Below are positions 1-7,271 of a stretch of DNA of 13,234 nt, one piece after another. A model generated the notes under the pieces. It searched no databases, was not told the origin of the DNA, and saw only the letters and a program-made list of their open reading frames with translations. Made by a program: the position numbers and the translations under genes. This DNA comes from DASVWH01 sp036389715 (GTDB lineage: Bacteria; Acidobacteriota; Blastocatellia; Pyrinomonadales; Pyrinomonadaceae): contig DASVWH010000251.1 of assembly GCA_036389715.1 (NCBI GenBank), positions 1-13,234 of the forward strand, in the 5' to 3' direction. Each line of letters opens with the position of its first letter. Position 1 is the first letter of the stretch.

Positions 1-2
1 TG

Positions 3-902
3 CTGGAGTGGAAACATCCTGACGAGTTCGACTCCTTCCCCAAAGAGCACCGCCGCGACGCGCAGCTGGTCGGCTTCTTCAGGCGCGAGGGCGTGCCCGC
101 GTCGCAGATCATCTATCTACAGGACAGGCAGGCCACGCTGCGCAGGATTCAAACCGCACTGGCAAAGCAACTGACCGGGGCCAGGGAGGGAGACATGCTC
201 TTTCTCTATTTCTCGGGTCACGGCTATAAGCCCGACGACGTGCATACGTACCTGGCGACTTACGATGCCGGGGACGAGGACGTTCAGGGTTGGGCGGTTG
301 ATTCTATTCCGGCCACCGTCGCCAGATACTTCAAGGGCTCGCGCGCCATCCTGGCGGTTGATAGCTGCTTCTCGGGCGCGCTGGCCGAAGCCGTCAAGCG
401 GCGTCCGGGCCGCGTTTCCTATGCCGTCCTGACCTCGGCCGCCGCCGATCAGGTCTCGACCGAAAACTGGACTTTTACCGAAAGCCTGCTCGCGGCGTTG
501 CGCGGCCGTCCTTACGCGGACGCCGACGGCGACGGGCGCATCACCCTGAGCGAGTTGGCCAGCCGGACCAGGGAAGACATGTCTTTCGCCGAAGACCAGT
601 CTGCCTCTTTCGCCATCACGGGGGATTTCAGCCCGCGCATGATTCTGGCGGAGGCCGGAGAAAAGATGGACGAGCGGGTCGGCGCGCGCGTCCGCGTCAG
701 GTCCGAAGGCGATTGGTACAAAGCCCTGATCGTTGACGCCAGCAAAACGGGCAGAGAGTTCAGAGTCCATTATTACGGGTGGGATGATTCTTACGATGAA
801 TGGGTCACGGCGAAGATGATTCGCTGGCCCAGAACGCAGGCGCGCGTGCGGCCCACTTACCTTGTCGGGAGAAACATGGGGCAGAGCCCCGGACTGAATT
901 AG
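3..902 (+). CDS. Caspase-family (C14-like) protein with EF-hand-like loop and C-terminal Tudor-knot domain, 5' partial
   Basis: The frame is open from the window edge, so the true start lies upstream; residues here are counted from the GTG at 93. The caspase-like p20 core is visible: catalytic His in YFSGHG (H43) and catalytic Cys in AVDSCFSGAL (C92). These predict a caspase-hemoglobinase fold cysteine protease. Residues 143-154 form a canonical 12-residue EF-hand loop (D143, D145, D147, G148, I150, E154), seen in other bacterial caspase-like proteins and suggesting Ca2+ dependence. Residues about 194-244 match the Tudor-knot/chromo-barrel pattern, with WYKA, HYYGW and DEWV motifs. Aromatic residues Y209, Y227, W230 and Y234 sit where chromo barrels form a methyl-lysine cage. 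No membrane segment is seen in the visible part. Substrate and role are unknown; signalling, cell death or defence are possible. The caspase call is strong and the Tudor-knot call good; ligand binding is inference. Confidence 0.88.
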   Translation: MEWKHPDEFDSFPKEHRRDAQLVGFFRREGVPASQIIYLQDRQATLRRIQTALAKQLTGAREGDMLFLYFSGHGYKPDDVHTYLATYDAGDEDVQGWAVDSIPATVARYFKGSRAILAVDSCFSGALAEAVKRRPGRVSYAVLTSAAADQVSTENWTFTESLLAALRGRPYADADGDGRITLSELASRTREDMSFAEDQSASFAITGDFSPRMILAEAGEKMDERVGARVRVRSEGDWYKALIVDASKTGREFRVHYYGWDDSYDEWVTAKMIRWPRTQARVRPTYLVGRNMGQSPGLN

Positions 903-951
903 CCCCGCCCGGACGCAGCTTCAAGCGGCTCTCAGACTTGCTCTCTCCTTC

Positions 952-2238
952 TCATCGCCGCCCGCCAGCGATCTTCGATGCGACGGGCAGCCGCCGCAGG
1001 CGCAGCATGCAGATGATGCCGAAGACCGGGCCGGGAGCGAGCGCCGCAAACGCATAGCGCCACCCGATTCGTTCCACCAGCATGGGTATCAACTGGATGG
1101 AGACCATCGTTAAAAGAAATCCCAGGCAGGTCTGCAAGGTCAGCGCCGTGCCGATGTAGCGCGGGTCGCTCAGCTCCGTGATGCAGGTGGAGAACTGCGC
1201 CGAGTCCGCGACGACGCTCGCGCCCCAGACCGCCGCCACCGTCAACAGCAGCACAGGGTTCGAGCCGTAGAGAAAGCCTATCAGCAGACAGCACGCGCCG
1301 CTGATTCCCATCGCCCAGGAAGTGACGACCGTGCGCCCGAGCCTGTCGGCCAGCAACCCGCCCGCCACACAGCCGACCGCGCCCGCCCCGATGACCAGAA
1401 AAGAGGCGACTTCGACCAGCGCGCTGGCGCTTCCGCGTGCGCCGAGCGAAGCGCGAATCATCACGGGTATCCAGGCCCACATGGCGTACAGCTCCCACAT
1501 GTGGCCGAAGTAGCCGAAATTGGCTAGACGCAAGCCGCGGTCGCGAAAGATGTTTGTGACCTGCCTGAAATCGAAGCGGGCGGCCGCGCCGGTGTACGGG
1601 CCGTCCGCGACGAAGAAGAGGACGATGAGGCCGCCCGCGGCTGCGAGCACGGAGACGAACAGGACATTGAGCCGCCAGCTTTCACTGCCGAGACTGTTAA
1701 TCAGGTAAGGCGACGCTTTGCCGAGCGTGAGCGCGCCGACCAGCACGCCGATGGCCATCCCGCGTCCCCTGCGAAACCACGTCGCCATCAGCTTCATGCC
1801 CGGCGGATAGACGCCCGCCAGAAAGAAGCCCGTCAACAGACGGAGCGTGATGCCGCTCGCGGCGTCCCGCGCGAAGAAGGCGAAGGCCGCGTTGGTCGAA
1901 GCTCCCAGGATGGCCGAGACCGTGAACAGGTACCTGGCGCTGATGATGTCCGGCAGGTTGACGAGTGCGCCGAGCAGCGTGCCCGCGACGAAGCCCAGCT
2001 GGACGGCGAGCGTCAGCCATCCGGCGCTGGCCGCGCCCAGATTCCACTCCGCACGCAGCGCCGGGACGACCGCAGAGGCGCTGAACCAGAGCGACATCCC
2101 GAACAGCTCGGCCGTCGCCAGCAGCGCCAGAGCGCGCCATCGTCCCGGATGAGGGGCGAGCGAAGCGCCTTCTCCCGGCCCGGCCGACTCGCCCGCCGGG
2201 GCCGCGCTGTGCCCGCCAGGTGCCTGCGCATTGCTCAT
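952..2238 (-). CDS. MFS transporter (12-TM type), substrate unknown
   Basis: This is a 428-residue inner-membrane carrier of the major facilitator superfamily. About twelve hydrophobic segments alternate with short basic loops, and a motif-A-like loop GGLLADRLGR lies near residues 293-302 between two C-half helices. The N-half has the MFS-typical TWFRRGRGMAIG loop near residues 153-164. The first 33 residues are Ala/Gly/Pro-rich and cytoplasmic. I place the start at the ATG at 2238; a TTG at 2265 would add nine residues but lies inside the divergent control region. It faces away from the D-threonine-aldolase-like gene across 53 bp, a layout often shared by an enzyme and a transporter under joint control. 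It converges with the caspase gene (49-bp gap). The family is clear, but direction and substrate cannot be read from the sequence. Confidence 0.9.
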   Translation of the reverse strand: MSNAQAPGGHSAAPAGESAGPGEGASLAPHPGRWRALALLATAELFGMSLWFSASAVVPALRAEWNLGAASAGWLTLAVQLGFVAGTLLGALVNLPDIISARYLFTVSAILGASTNAAFAFFARDAASGITLRLLTGFFLAGVYPPGMKLMATWFRRGRGMAIGVLVGALTLGKASPYLINSLGSESWRLNVLFVSVLAAAGGLIVLFFVADGPYTGAAARFDFRQVTNIFRDRGLRLANFGYFGHMWELYAMWAWIPVMIRASLGARGSASALVEVASFLVIGAGAVGCVAGGLLADRLGRTVVTSWAMGISGACCLLIGFLYGSNPVLLLTVAAVWGASVVADSAQFSTCITELSDPRYIGTALTLQTCLGFLLTMVSIQLIPMLVERIGWRYAFAALAPGPVFGIICMLRLRRLPVASKIAGGRR

Positions 2239-2291
2239 GCCGTTTTGTGTATTGTCGGGTCGCAAACTAAGATAACAGTAAGCTCAGAGAG
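2239..2291. promoter_or_regulatory. Short divergent intergenic region, probable back-to-back promoters
   Basis: These 53 bp separate the divergent start codons of the MFS carrier and the PLP enzyme, so promoters and any operator must lie here or inside the coding ends. The stretch is AT-richer than its surroundings. I see no convincing -35/-10 pair on either strand, no clear palindromic operator, and only a weak purine run (AGAGAG) directly before the ATG at 2292. Promoter presence is inferred from gene layout, not from a consensus match. Confidence 0.45.
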
Positions 2292-3416
2292 ATGGATTTA
2301 CAAAGCATCAAAACTCCCTCGCTGGTCCTGGATGTCGAGCGCGTCAGGCGCAACGCCGTCAGGATGGCGGAGCGCGTCAACAGTCTCGGCTCAAGGTTGC
2401 GGCCGCACGTCAAGACGCATAAGTCGGTCGAGGTCGCGCGCATCCAGGCCCGCGCACAGGGACGCAGCGCCATCACCGTCTCGACGCTCGAAGAGGCGCG
2501 GGCGTTCGCCGCAAATGGTTTCCGGGACATCACCTACGCCGTGCCGATTGAAGCGGGCAAGTTCGATACGGCCATCAATTTATCGCGCGACTGCGAGCGG
2601 CTGGCGCTCTTGACCGACGACCTTGAGACGACCGCGCTGCTCGACGAAGCGGCGCGGCGAGCGGGCGTCACGCTTGAGCTTTTTCTCAAAGTTGACTGCG
2701 GCTATCACCGCTGCGGGGTCGAGCCGCGGAGCCCGGAGGCGCTGGAGATTCCGCGACGAATCGCGGGCGCACGCAACCTGCGCTTCGCCGGTATTCTGAC
2801 ACACGCGGGCCATTCCTATCACTGCCGCTCGAAGGAGGAGCTGCTGGCGACGGCGCGGCACGAGCGCGACCTGATGCTGGAGTTCGCGGATAGGCTGCGC
2901 GCTCGCGGCATGGACGTTCCGGTCGTCAGCATCGGCTCGACCCCGACCATCACGCAGGTTGACGACCTGCGGGGGATTGACGAGGTCCGGCCCGGAAACT
3001 ACATCTTCTTCGACCTCTTCCAGGCCACGCTCGGCAGTTGCTCTCTGGATGATTGCGCGTTGACGGTGCTCGCGGCCGTCGTCCATCGTGACCGCAGCCG
3101 CCGCAAGCTCGTCGTTGACGCGGGGGCCGTCGCGCTCTCCAAGGACAGGGGCGCGTGCGAGCTTGACCCGGCGTGCGGTTATGGCCGCGTGCTCGATCTG
3201 GACGGCCACGCGCTCGGCGCACAGGTTGACGCCCTCTCGCAGGAACACGGCCAGATAACGATTGAGGACGAGGCCCTCTTCGAGCAGTTGAAGGTCGGCG
3301 CGCGCGTCCGCATCCTGGCGAATCACTCCTGCCTGACGGCGGCCCAGCATTCGCACTATCAGGTGCTGGAGGATAACCGCATCGTTGACCGCTGGGCCAT
3401 AGAGCGCGGCTGGTAG
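2292..3416 (+). CDS. PLP-dependent D-threonine aldolase / D-serine dehydratase family enzyme
   Basis: The 374 residues match a fold-type III (alanine-racemase-like) PLP enzyme with the C-terminal metal-binding domain of the DSD1/D-threonine aldolase family. Seen in sequence: RPHVKTHK at 37-44, with K41 the expected Schiff-base lysine; KVDCGYHRCG at 133-142; THAGHSY at 170-176; EVRPGNYIFFD at 231-241; VVDAGAVALSKDRG at 274-287; and NHSC with H345 and C347, the His/Cys pair that binds a divalent metal in this family. Members cleave D-threonine or 3-hydroxy-D-aspartate to glycine plus aldehyde, or deaminate D-serine to pyruvate; sequence alone does not decide which. No signal peptide is seen, so it is likely cytosolic. 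The length is normal for the family. The divergent MFS gene may move the substrate or product. Confidence 0.9.
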   Translation: MDLQSIKTPSLVLDVERVRRNAVRMAERVNSLGSRLRPHVKTHKSVEVARIQARAQGRSAITVSTLEEARAFAANGFRDITYAVPIEAGKFDTAINLSRDCERLALLTDDLETTALLDEAARRAGVTLELFLKVDCGYHRCGVEPRSPEALEIPRRIAGARNLRFAGILTHAGHSYHCRSKEELLATARHERDLMLEFADRLRARGMDVPVVSIGSTPTITQVDDLRGIDEVRPGNYIFFDLFQATLGSCSLDDCALTVLAAVVHRDRSRRKLVVDAGAVALSKDRGACELDPACGYGRVLDLDGHALGAQVDALSQEHGQITIEDEALFEQLKVGARVRILANHSCLTAAQHSHYQVLEDNRIVDRWAIERGW

Positions 3417-3440
3417 CGAGATAAACTGCGCGCCGTTGCC

Positions 3441-3464
3441 GCATCGCCCGCTCGCGCGGGATGC
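3441..3464. other. GC-rich hairpin after the PLP enzyme gene
   Basis: GCAT (3441-3444) and CCCGC (3447-3451) pair with GCGGG (3456-3460) and ATGC (3461-3464) around a four-base TCGC loop, leaving a two-base CG bulge on the left. It begins 24 bases past the stop of the PLP enzyme gene. No T-run follows, so it is not a textbook intrinsic terminator, but it may mark the 3' end of that transcript. An in-frame ATG at 3461 for the next gene lies inside this stem, which argues against using that codon as the start. Confidence 0.4.
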
Positions 3465-3484
3465 GCGCGGGCCGCGTTGCCATT

Positions 3485-3490
3485 TATAAT
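3485..3490 (+). promoter_or_regulatory. Consensus -10 box TATAAT directly before the M28 peptidase gene
   Basis: A perfect TATAAT ends six bases before the ATG at 3497. Transcription starting at the usual distance from a -10 box would begin at or next to the A of that ATG, giving a leaderless mRNA. No good -35 box is present about 17 bp upstream in the GC-rich sequence. The same 11-mer TTATAATCATC (3484-3494) recurs at 5135-5145 before boxC. Confidence 0.5.
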
Positions 3491-3496
3491 CATCCA

Positions 3497-5089
3497 ATGC
3501 GAATAACTGCTCTGCTCCTGCTGCTCTCGCTTTGCGCCTCGCAGTCTGTTTACGCCATTGGGGGCACGCCGAAGGCCGCCCGCGATTGGTGGAAGCACGT
3601 CACCTTTCTGGCCGACGATAAGCTGGCCGGGCGCGAGACCGGAAGCCCCGGCCATCGCCGTGCCGCCGAGTACGTCGCCGCGATGTTCCGGCGCGCCGGG
3701 TTAAGGCCCGCCGGGATAACAGGCTACATCCAACCCGTGCGGTTCATCTCGCGGCGCATCCTGGAGGAACAATCCAGTCTCGCGCTCGTCCGCGAGGGCG
3801 GACGTGTCGAGCCCGTCGCGCTCGGCGACGAAGCGACGCTCGGAGTACGCATCAATCCGGCCGCGCGCCTTGAGGCCCCGATCGTCTTCGTCGGCTACGG
3901 GTTGAGCGTGCCGGAGATGGGCTACGACGATCTGGCGGGGCTGGACCTGCGCGGCAAGGTCGTGCTGCTGCTCTCCGGCGGCCCGGCCAGTATTCCCGGC
4001 CCGCTGCGCTCGCATTACCAGTCCGTGCGCTGGAACGCGCTACGCCGCGCAGGGGCCGTCGGCGTCATCACGGTCCAGAACCCGAAAGCGATGGACATCC
4101 CCTGGGAACGCTCGACGCTCTCGCGCCTGCAACCGGCCATGACGCTGGACGATACGAGCCTTGACGAGACGGCCGGACAGCAGTTGGCCGTGACCATCAA
4201 TCCGGCGCGGGCCGATAAATTCTTCGCCGGTTCGGGCCACTCCTTTCAAGAGCTGCTCGCACTGGCCGACGCCGGAAAGCAGTTGCCGAGATTCGCCATC
4301 CCGGCCCTCGTGCGCGCGACGGTCAAGACGGAGACCAGCGAGCTTGAATCGCAGAACGTGGCAGGGATTCTGCCCGGCAGCGACCCCTTGCTGAAGCATG
4401 AGTACGTCGTCGTCTCGGCGCACCTGGACCACCTCGGCACGGGCCAGCCGATTAAGGGCGACCCCATCTACAACGGGGCGATGGACAACGCTTCGGGCGT
4501 GGCCACGCTGATCGAGACGGCGCTGGCGGCCCGCAGGTCCGGCAAGCGTCTGCGTCGCCCGGTCGTCTTCCTGGCCGTGACGGGGGAAGAAAAGGGGCTG
4601 CTCGGCTCGAAGTACTTCGCCGCACACCCGGCCCTCCCGCCGGGCTCATCGGTCGTGGCCAACGTCAACACGGATATGTTTCTCCCGCTCTTTCCCCTGC
4701 GCAGCCTGATCGTGATGGGGCTCGAAGAGTCTGACCTGGCTGCGGATTTACGCGGGGTCGCCGGTCGCGCTCACGTCGAGGTGCTCTCCGACCCTGAGCC
4801 CGAACGCAACTCCTTCATCCGCAGCGATCAATACAGCTTCATCCGGCAGGGCGTCCCGGCCATCGCCCTGAAGGTCGGATACACCAGGGGCTCGCCCGAG
4901 CAGGAGATCGTCAAGCGCTGGCGCACGGAGCGTTATCACGCGCCCGCGGATGATTTAAACCAGCCCCTGGATTTCCAGGCGGCCGCCGATTTCAACCGCA
5001 TCTTCCTGCTCATCGTCGAGGCGATAGCCAATCGTGCCGAGCGGCCGAAATGGAACAGCGACAGCTTTTTCCGGCGATTTGCGAAGTGA
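3497..5089 (+). CDS. Secreted M28-family zinc metallopeptidase with PA-type insert
   Basis: This 530-residue protein is predicted to be exported and to act as an aminopeptidase. The start is set at the ATG at 3497, giving a clean signal peptide: MR, a leucine-rich core and a likely cleavage after SVYA (residue 20). The longer ATG at 3461 adds twelve residues before the signal and lies in a hairpin. An N-terminal peptidase lobe (about 22-100) is followed by a protease-associated-like insert (about 115-285). The co-catalytic zinc site follows: H309 in SAHLDHLG, D330 in MDNASG, E364-E365 in TGEEKG, D393 in NVNTDMF, and H481 in RYHAPADD. The ligand order His-Asp-Glu-Asp-His is complete, so the enzyme should be active. 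Members remove N-terminal residues from peptides; specificity is not predictable here. It appears to be a single-gene transcript, with its own -10 box and a downstream hairpin. Confidence 0.92.
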   Translation: MRITALLLLLSLCASQSVYAIGGTPKAARDWWKHVTFLADDKLAGRETGSPGHRRAAEYVAAMFRRAGLRPAGITGYIQPVRFISRRILEEQSSLALVREGGRVEPVALGDEATLGVRINPAARLEAPIVFVGYGLSVPEMGYDDLAGLDLRGKVVLLLSGGPASIPGPLRSHYQSVRWNALRRAGAVGVITVQNPKAMDIPWERSTLSRLQPAMTLDDTSLDETAGQQLAVTINPARADKFFAGSGHSFQELLALADAGKQLPRFAIPALVRATVKTETSELESQNVAGILPGSDPLLKHEYVVVSAHLDHLGTGQPIKGDPIYNGAMDNASGVATLIETALAARRSGKRLRRPVVFLAVTGEEKGLLGSKYFAAHPALPPGSSVVANVNTDMFLPLFPLRSLIVMGLEESDLAADLRGVAGRAHVEVLSDPEPERNSFIRSDQYSFIRQGVPAIALKVGYTRGSPEQEIVKRWRTERYHAPADDLNQPLDFQAAADFNRIFLLIVEAIANRAERPKWNSDSFFRRFAK

Positions 5090-5093
5090 GTTA

Positions 5094-5112
5094 TGGCCCC
5101 TCGCACGGGCCA
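5094..5112. terminator. Possible terminator hairpin after the M28 gene
   Basis: TGGCCC (5094-5099) and GGGCCA (5107-5112) form a six-bp GC-rich stem with a seven-base loop, starting five bases after the M28 stop. There is no T-run after the stem, so Rho-independent termination is uncertain. It lies between the M28 stop and the -10-like box before boxC, consistent with a transcript boundary. Confidence 0.35.
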
Positions 5113-5135
5113 ATGCAATCCCGTAATTGAGAGGT

Positions 5136-5141
5136 TATAAT
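5136..5141 (+). promoter_or_regulatory. Candidate -10 box TATAAT upstream of boxC
   Basis: A perfect TATAAT sits inside TTATAATCATC (5135-5145), the same 11-mer that precedes the M28 gene. A start about seven bases downstream would leave a leader of roughly 70 bases before the boxC ATG at 5219. The TTGAGA just upstream (5127-5132) is too close to serve as its -35 box, and no other clear -35 box is seen. It is the most likely promoter of the box operon in this window. Confidence 0.45.
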
Positions 5142-5201
5142 CATCATTCGTGCCTGTTGGACTTATCCCCGGCCGTCTGTGATACTACGGGATTCGATTA
5201 C

Positions 5202-5206
5202 AGGAG
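5202..5206 (+). promoter_or_regulatory. Ribosome binding site of boxC
   Basis: AGGAG lies twelve bases before the ATG at 5219. The spacing is somewhat long, but this is the clearest Shine-Dalgarno match near the start and supports this ATG. Confidence 0.5.
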
Positions 5207-5218
5207 CCTTGTTCAGAC

Positions 5219-6850
5219 ATGATTATTTTTGAGACGACGCCGGAACGCTACAAGCACTGGAAGCTCAACGTCGAGGGAGCCGTCGCTTACCTCTCGATGG
5301 ACGTGCAGGAAGACGAGACGCTGGCCGAGGGCTACAAACTGAAGCTCAACTCCTATGACCTGGGAGTTGACATCGAGCTGGCCGACGCCGTCCAGCGCCT
5401 GCGCTTCGAGCACCCGGAAGTGCGCGTCGTGGTCGTCGGCAGCCTCAAGCCGCGCATCTTCTGCGCGGGCGCGAACATCTACATGCTCGGGACTTCGTCT
5501 CATGCCTTCAAGGTCAACTTCTGCAAGTTCACCAACGAGACGCGCTGCGCCATCGAGGACTCTTCGATGAACTCCGGCCAGCGCTACGTGGCCGCGCTCA
5601 ACGGGACGGCGTCAGGCGGCGGCTACGAGCTGGCCATCGCGTGCGATGAAATCTATCTCGTTGACGACGGCAATTCGGCCGTCTCGCTGCCGGAAGTTCC
5701 ACTGCTCGGAGTCCTCCCGGGGACGGGCGGCCTGACCCGGCTCGTTGACAAGCGGAAGGTGCGCCGCGACCGCGCCGACGTTTTTTCGACGCTCGCGGAA
5801 GGGCTCAAGGGCAAGCGCGCCAAGGAGTGGGGACTGATTAACGACTATTTCCCGACCAGCAGGTTTCAGGATTCGGTGGCGGAGCGCGTCTCCGCACTGG
5901 TCCAGGCCGACGGGCGCGGAAATGCCGGACCGGGCATCAGGCTCAACCCGCTTCAAGTCGAAGCGATGGCCAACGGGCGCGAGTACAAGTACGTCAGCGT
6001 GAAGCTCAACCGCGAGCAGCGCTACGCCGACCTGACCGTGCGCGCCCCGGAAGCAGGCACGCCGACAGCTCTCGCAGAGATAGAGAAGCTGGGCGATGCC
6101 TACTGGCCGCTGCGGGCCTACCGCGAGCTGGACGACGCGCTCCTGAACCTGCGGATGAACGAGCTGGAGATCGGGCTCGTCTGCCTGCGCACCGAAGGGA
6201 ACATCGCGGAGGTCTTACGTGTTGACGAAACGCTCGTTGCCAACCGCGACCACTGGCTGGTCCGCGAGATTATTCTCAACATGGCGCGCGTGCTCCGCCG
6301 CCTGGACCTGACGGCCAAGAGCTTCTTCGCCCTGATCGAGCCGGGCAGTTGCTTTGCGGGCAACCTCCTCGAACTCGCGCTCTCGGCCGACCGGACCTAT
6401 ATGCTCAACGACCCGGAAGCGGCGGTCGAGATTGCCATCAGCGAGCTGAACAAGGGCGCGCTGCCGATGAGCAACGGTTTGACCAGGCTGCAATCGCGCT
6501 TCCTGGCCAATCCCGCACAGGCCGAAGAAGTCTTCGAGCACGAGGGGGCGTTCGACACGGAGGCAGCCGAAGCCGCGGGCCTCGTGACCTTCGCGCCGGA
6601 CGACCTGGACTGGGAGGACGAGATTCGCGTCGCCATCGAGGAGCGCACGTCGCTCTCGCCCGACGCCTTGACCGGCATGGAAGCGTCGCTCAGATTCGCC
6701 GGGCCGGAAACCCTCGACACCAAAATCTATGGCCGCCTGACCGCCTGGCAAAACTGGATTTTCCAGCGGCCCAACGCCGTCGGCCCGCAAGGCGCGCTGA
6801 CCAATTACGGAAAACCGACGCAACCCCAATTCGATTACAAGAGAACGTGA
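5219..6850 (+). CDS. boxC: BoxC, 2,3-epoxybenzoyl-CoA dihydrolase (benzoyl-CoA-dihydrodiol lyase)
   Basis: The 543-residue protein is BoxC of the aerobic benzoyl-CoA (box) pathway. It hydrolyses 2,3-epoxybenzoyl-CoA, opening the ring to 3,4-dehydroadipyl-CoA semialdehyde and releasing formate, in the cytosol. It is a double-length crotonase-fold protein. The N-terminal half carries the CoA-binding and oxyanion-hole motifs RIFCAGAN (79-86), NGTASGGGYELA (128-139) and SLPEVPLLGVLPGTGG (156-171). The C-terminal half (about 300-540) has a diverged crotonase-like segment with GSCFAGNLLELALSADR (376-392). The length is close to known BoxC proteins. The identification is reinforced by boxB downstream on the same strand. 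A four-helix-bundle gene flanked by inverted repeats begins almost directly after the stop. BoxA, benzoate-CoA ligase and the semialdehyde dehydrogenase of the pathway are not in the window. Confidence 0.95.
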   Translation: MIIFETTPERYKHWKLNVEGAVAYLSMDVQEDETLAEGYKLKLNSYDLGVDIELADAVQRLRFEHPEVRVVVVGSLKPRIFCAGANIYMLGTSSHAFKVNFCKFTNETRCAIEDSSMNSGQRYVAALNGTASGGGYELAIACDEIYLVDDGNSAVSLPEVPLLGVLPGTGGLTRLVDKRKVRRDRADVFSTLAEGLKGKRAKEWGLINDYFPTSRFQDSVAERVSALVQADGRGNAGPGIRLNPLQVEAMANGREYKYVSVKLNREQRYADLTVRAPEAGTPTALAEIEKLGDAYWPLRAYRELDDALLNLRMNELEIGLVCLRTEGNIAEVLRVDETLVANRDHWLVREIILNMARVLRRLDLTAKSFFALIEPGSCFAGNLLELALSADRTYMLNDPEAAVEIAISELNKGALPMSNGLTRLQSRFLANPAQAEEVFEHEGAFDTEAAEAAGLVTFAPDDLDWEDEIRVAIEERTSLSPDALTGMEASLRFAGPETLDTKIYGRLTAWQNWIFQRPNAVGPQGALTNYGKPTQPQFDYKRT

Positions 6851-6852
6851 GG

Positions 6853-6882
6853 AGTTTTCAGTTTTCAGTTTTTAGTTTTCAG
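6853..6882 (+). repeat. Left terminal repeat: four tandem AGTTTTC heptamers
   Basis: Four heptamers run in tandem: AGTTTTC (6853-6859), AGTTTTC (6860-6866), AGTTTTT (6867-6873) and AGTTTTC (6874-6880), followed by AG. The first 25 bases are the inverted partner of 7266-7290 with two mismatches. The array begins two bases after the boxC TGA. Confidence 0.85.
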
Positions 6883-6905
6883 TGCTTTGTGTTGGGGGTG
6901 TGATT

Positions 6906-7271
6906 GTGGGGTCACAGTCTTATTGGGATTTATTGGTTTGGCAGAAGAGCATTGCGCTGTGTGTGCAGGTTTACAAGGCTTGTGAGATGTTTCCGAAGAG
7001 CGAGTTGTATAATTTGGCGGACCAGATGAAGAGAGCGGCTGTTTCAGTCCCGTCTAATATCGCCGAAGGGCAGGGGCGACAGCACGTCAAAGAATTTCTT
7101 CATTTCATCTCCGTTGCGAATGGCTCATTGGCCGAGTTGGATACGCAGCGGACCATCGCCGAGAATCTGCACCTCATGAGTCTCGAAATCAGCACGCAAT
7201 TGGACGGGCGGATTACTGAAATACGCAGGATGCTTTACGCTCTCGGCAGCAGGCTCAAATCAAACAACTGA
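6906..7271 (+). CDS. Four-helix-bundle protein (S23 / 23S rRNA intervening-sequence-like family)
   Basis: This gives 121 residues when started at the GTG at 6906, which yields an MGSQSYWDLLVWQK N-terminus as expected for the family. Weak GTG codons at 6882 and 6900 are alternatives. Family hallmarks seen: DLLVWQK (8-14), LADQMKRAAVSVPSNIAEGQ (37-56), EFLHFISVANGSLAELDTQ (63-81), then a final helix to residue 118. Relatives are encoded in intervening sequences of some 23S rRNA genes, in diversity-generating retroelements as Avd, and as free-standing genes of unknown role; they form basic oligomeric helical bundles thought to bind nucleic acid. Here there is no rRNA, reverse transcriptase or variable repeat nearby. 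The stop codon (7269-7271) lies inside the right terminal repeat. The gene is AT-richer than its neighbours and separates boxC from boxB, suggesting insertion. Function unknown. Confidence 0.88.
   Translation: MGSQSYWDLLVWQKSIALCVQVYKACEMFPKSELYNLADQMKRAAVSVPSNIAEGQGRQHVKEFLHFISVANGSLAELDTQRTIAENLHLMSLEISTQLDGRITEIRRMLYALGSRLKSNN

Noticed and set aside
3461..3496. Upstream in-frame ATG for the M28 peptidase
   Set aside because: It would put twelve residues ahead of a well-formed signal peptide, lies inside a hairpin, and sits upstream of the TATAAT box.
2580..3497. 305-codon minus-strand frame opposite the PLP enzyme
   Set aside because: The plus-strand frame contains the full set of PLP and metal-binding motifs; the antisense product is low in hydrophobic order and Arg/Ala/Val-rich, as expected of a mirror frame.
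5127..5141. TTGAGA plus TATAAT as a -35/-10 pair for boxC
   Set aside because: Only three bases separate them, far from the usual 16-18.
6853..6882. CRISPR-like repeats in the heptamer arrays
   Set aside because: The units are 7 bases in direct tandem with no spacers, and no cas genes are present.
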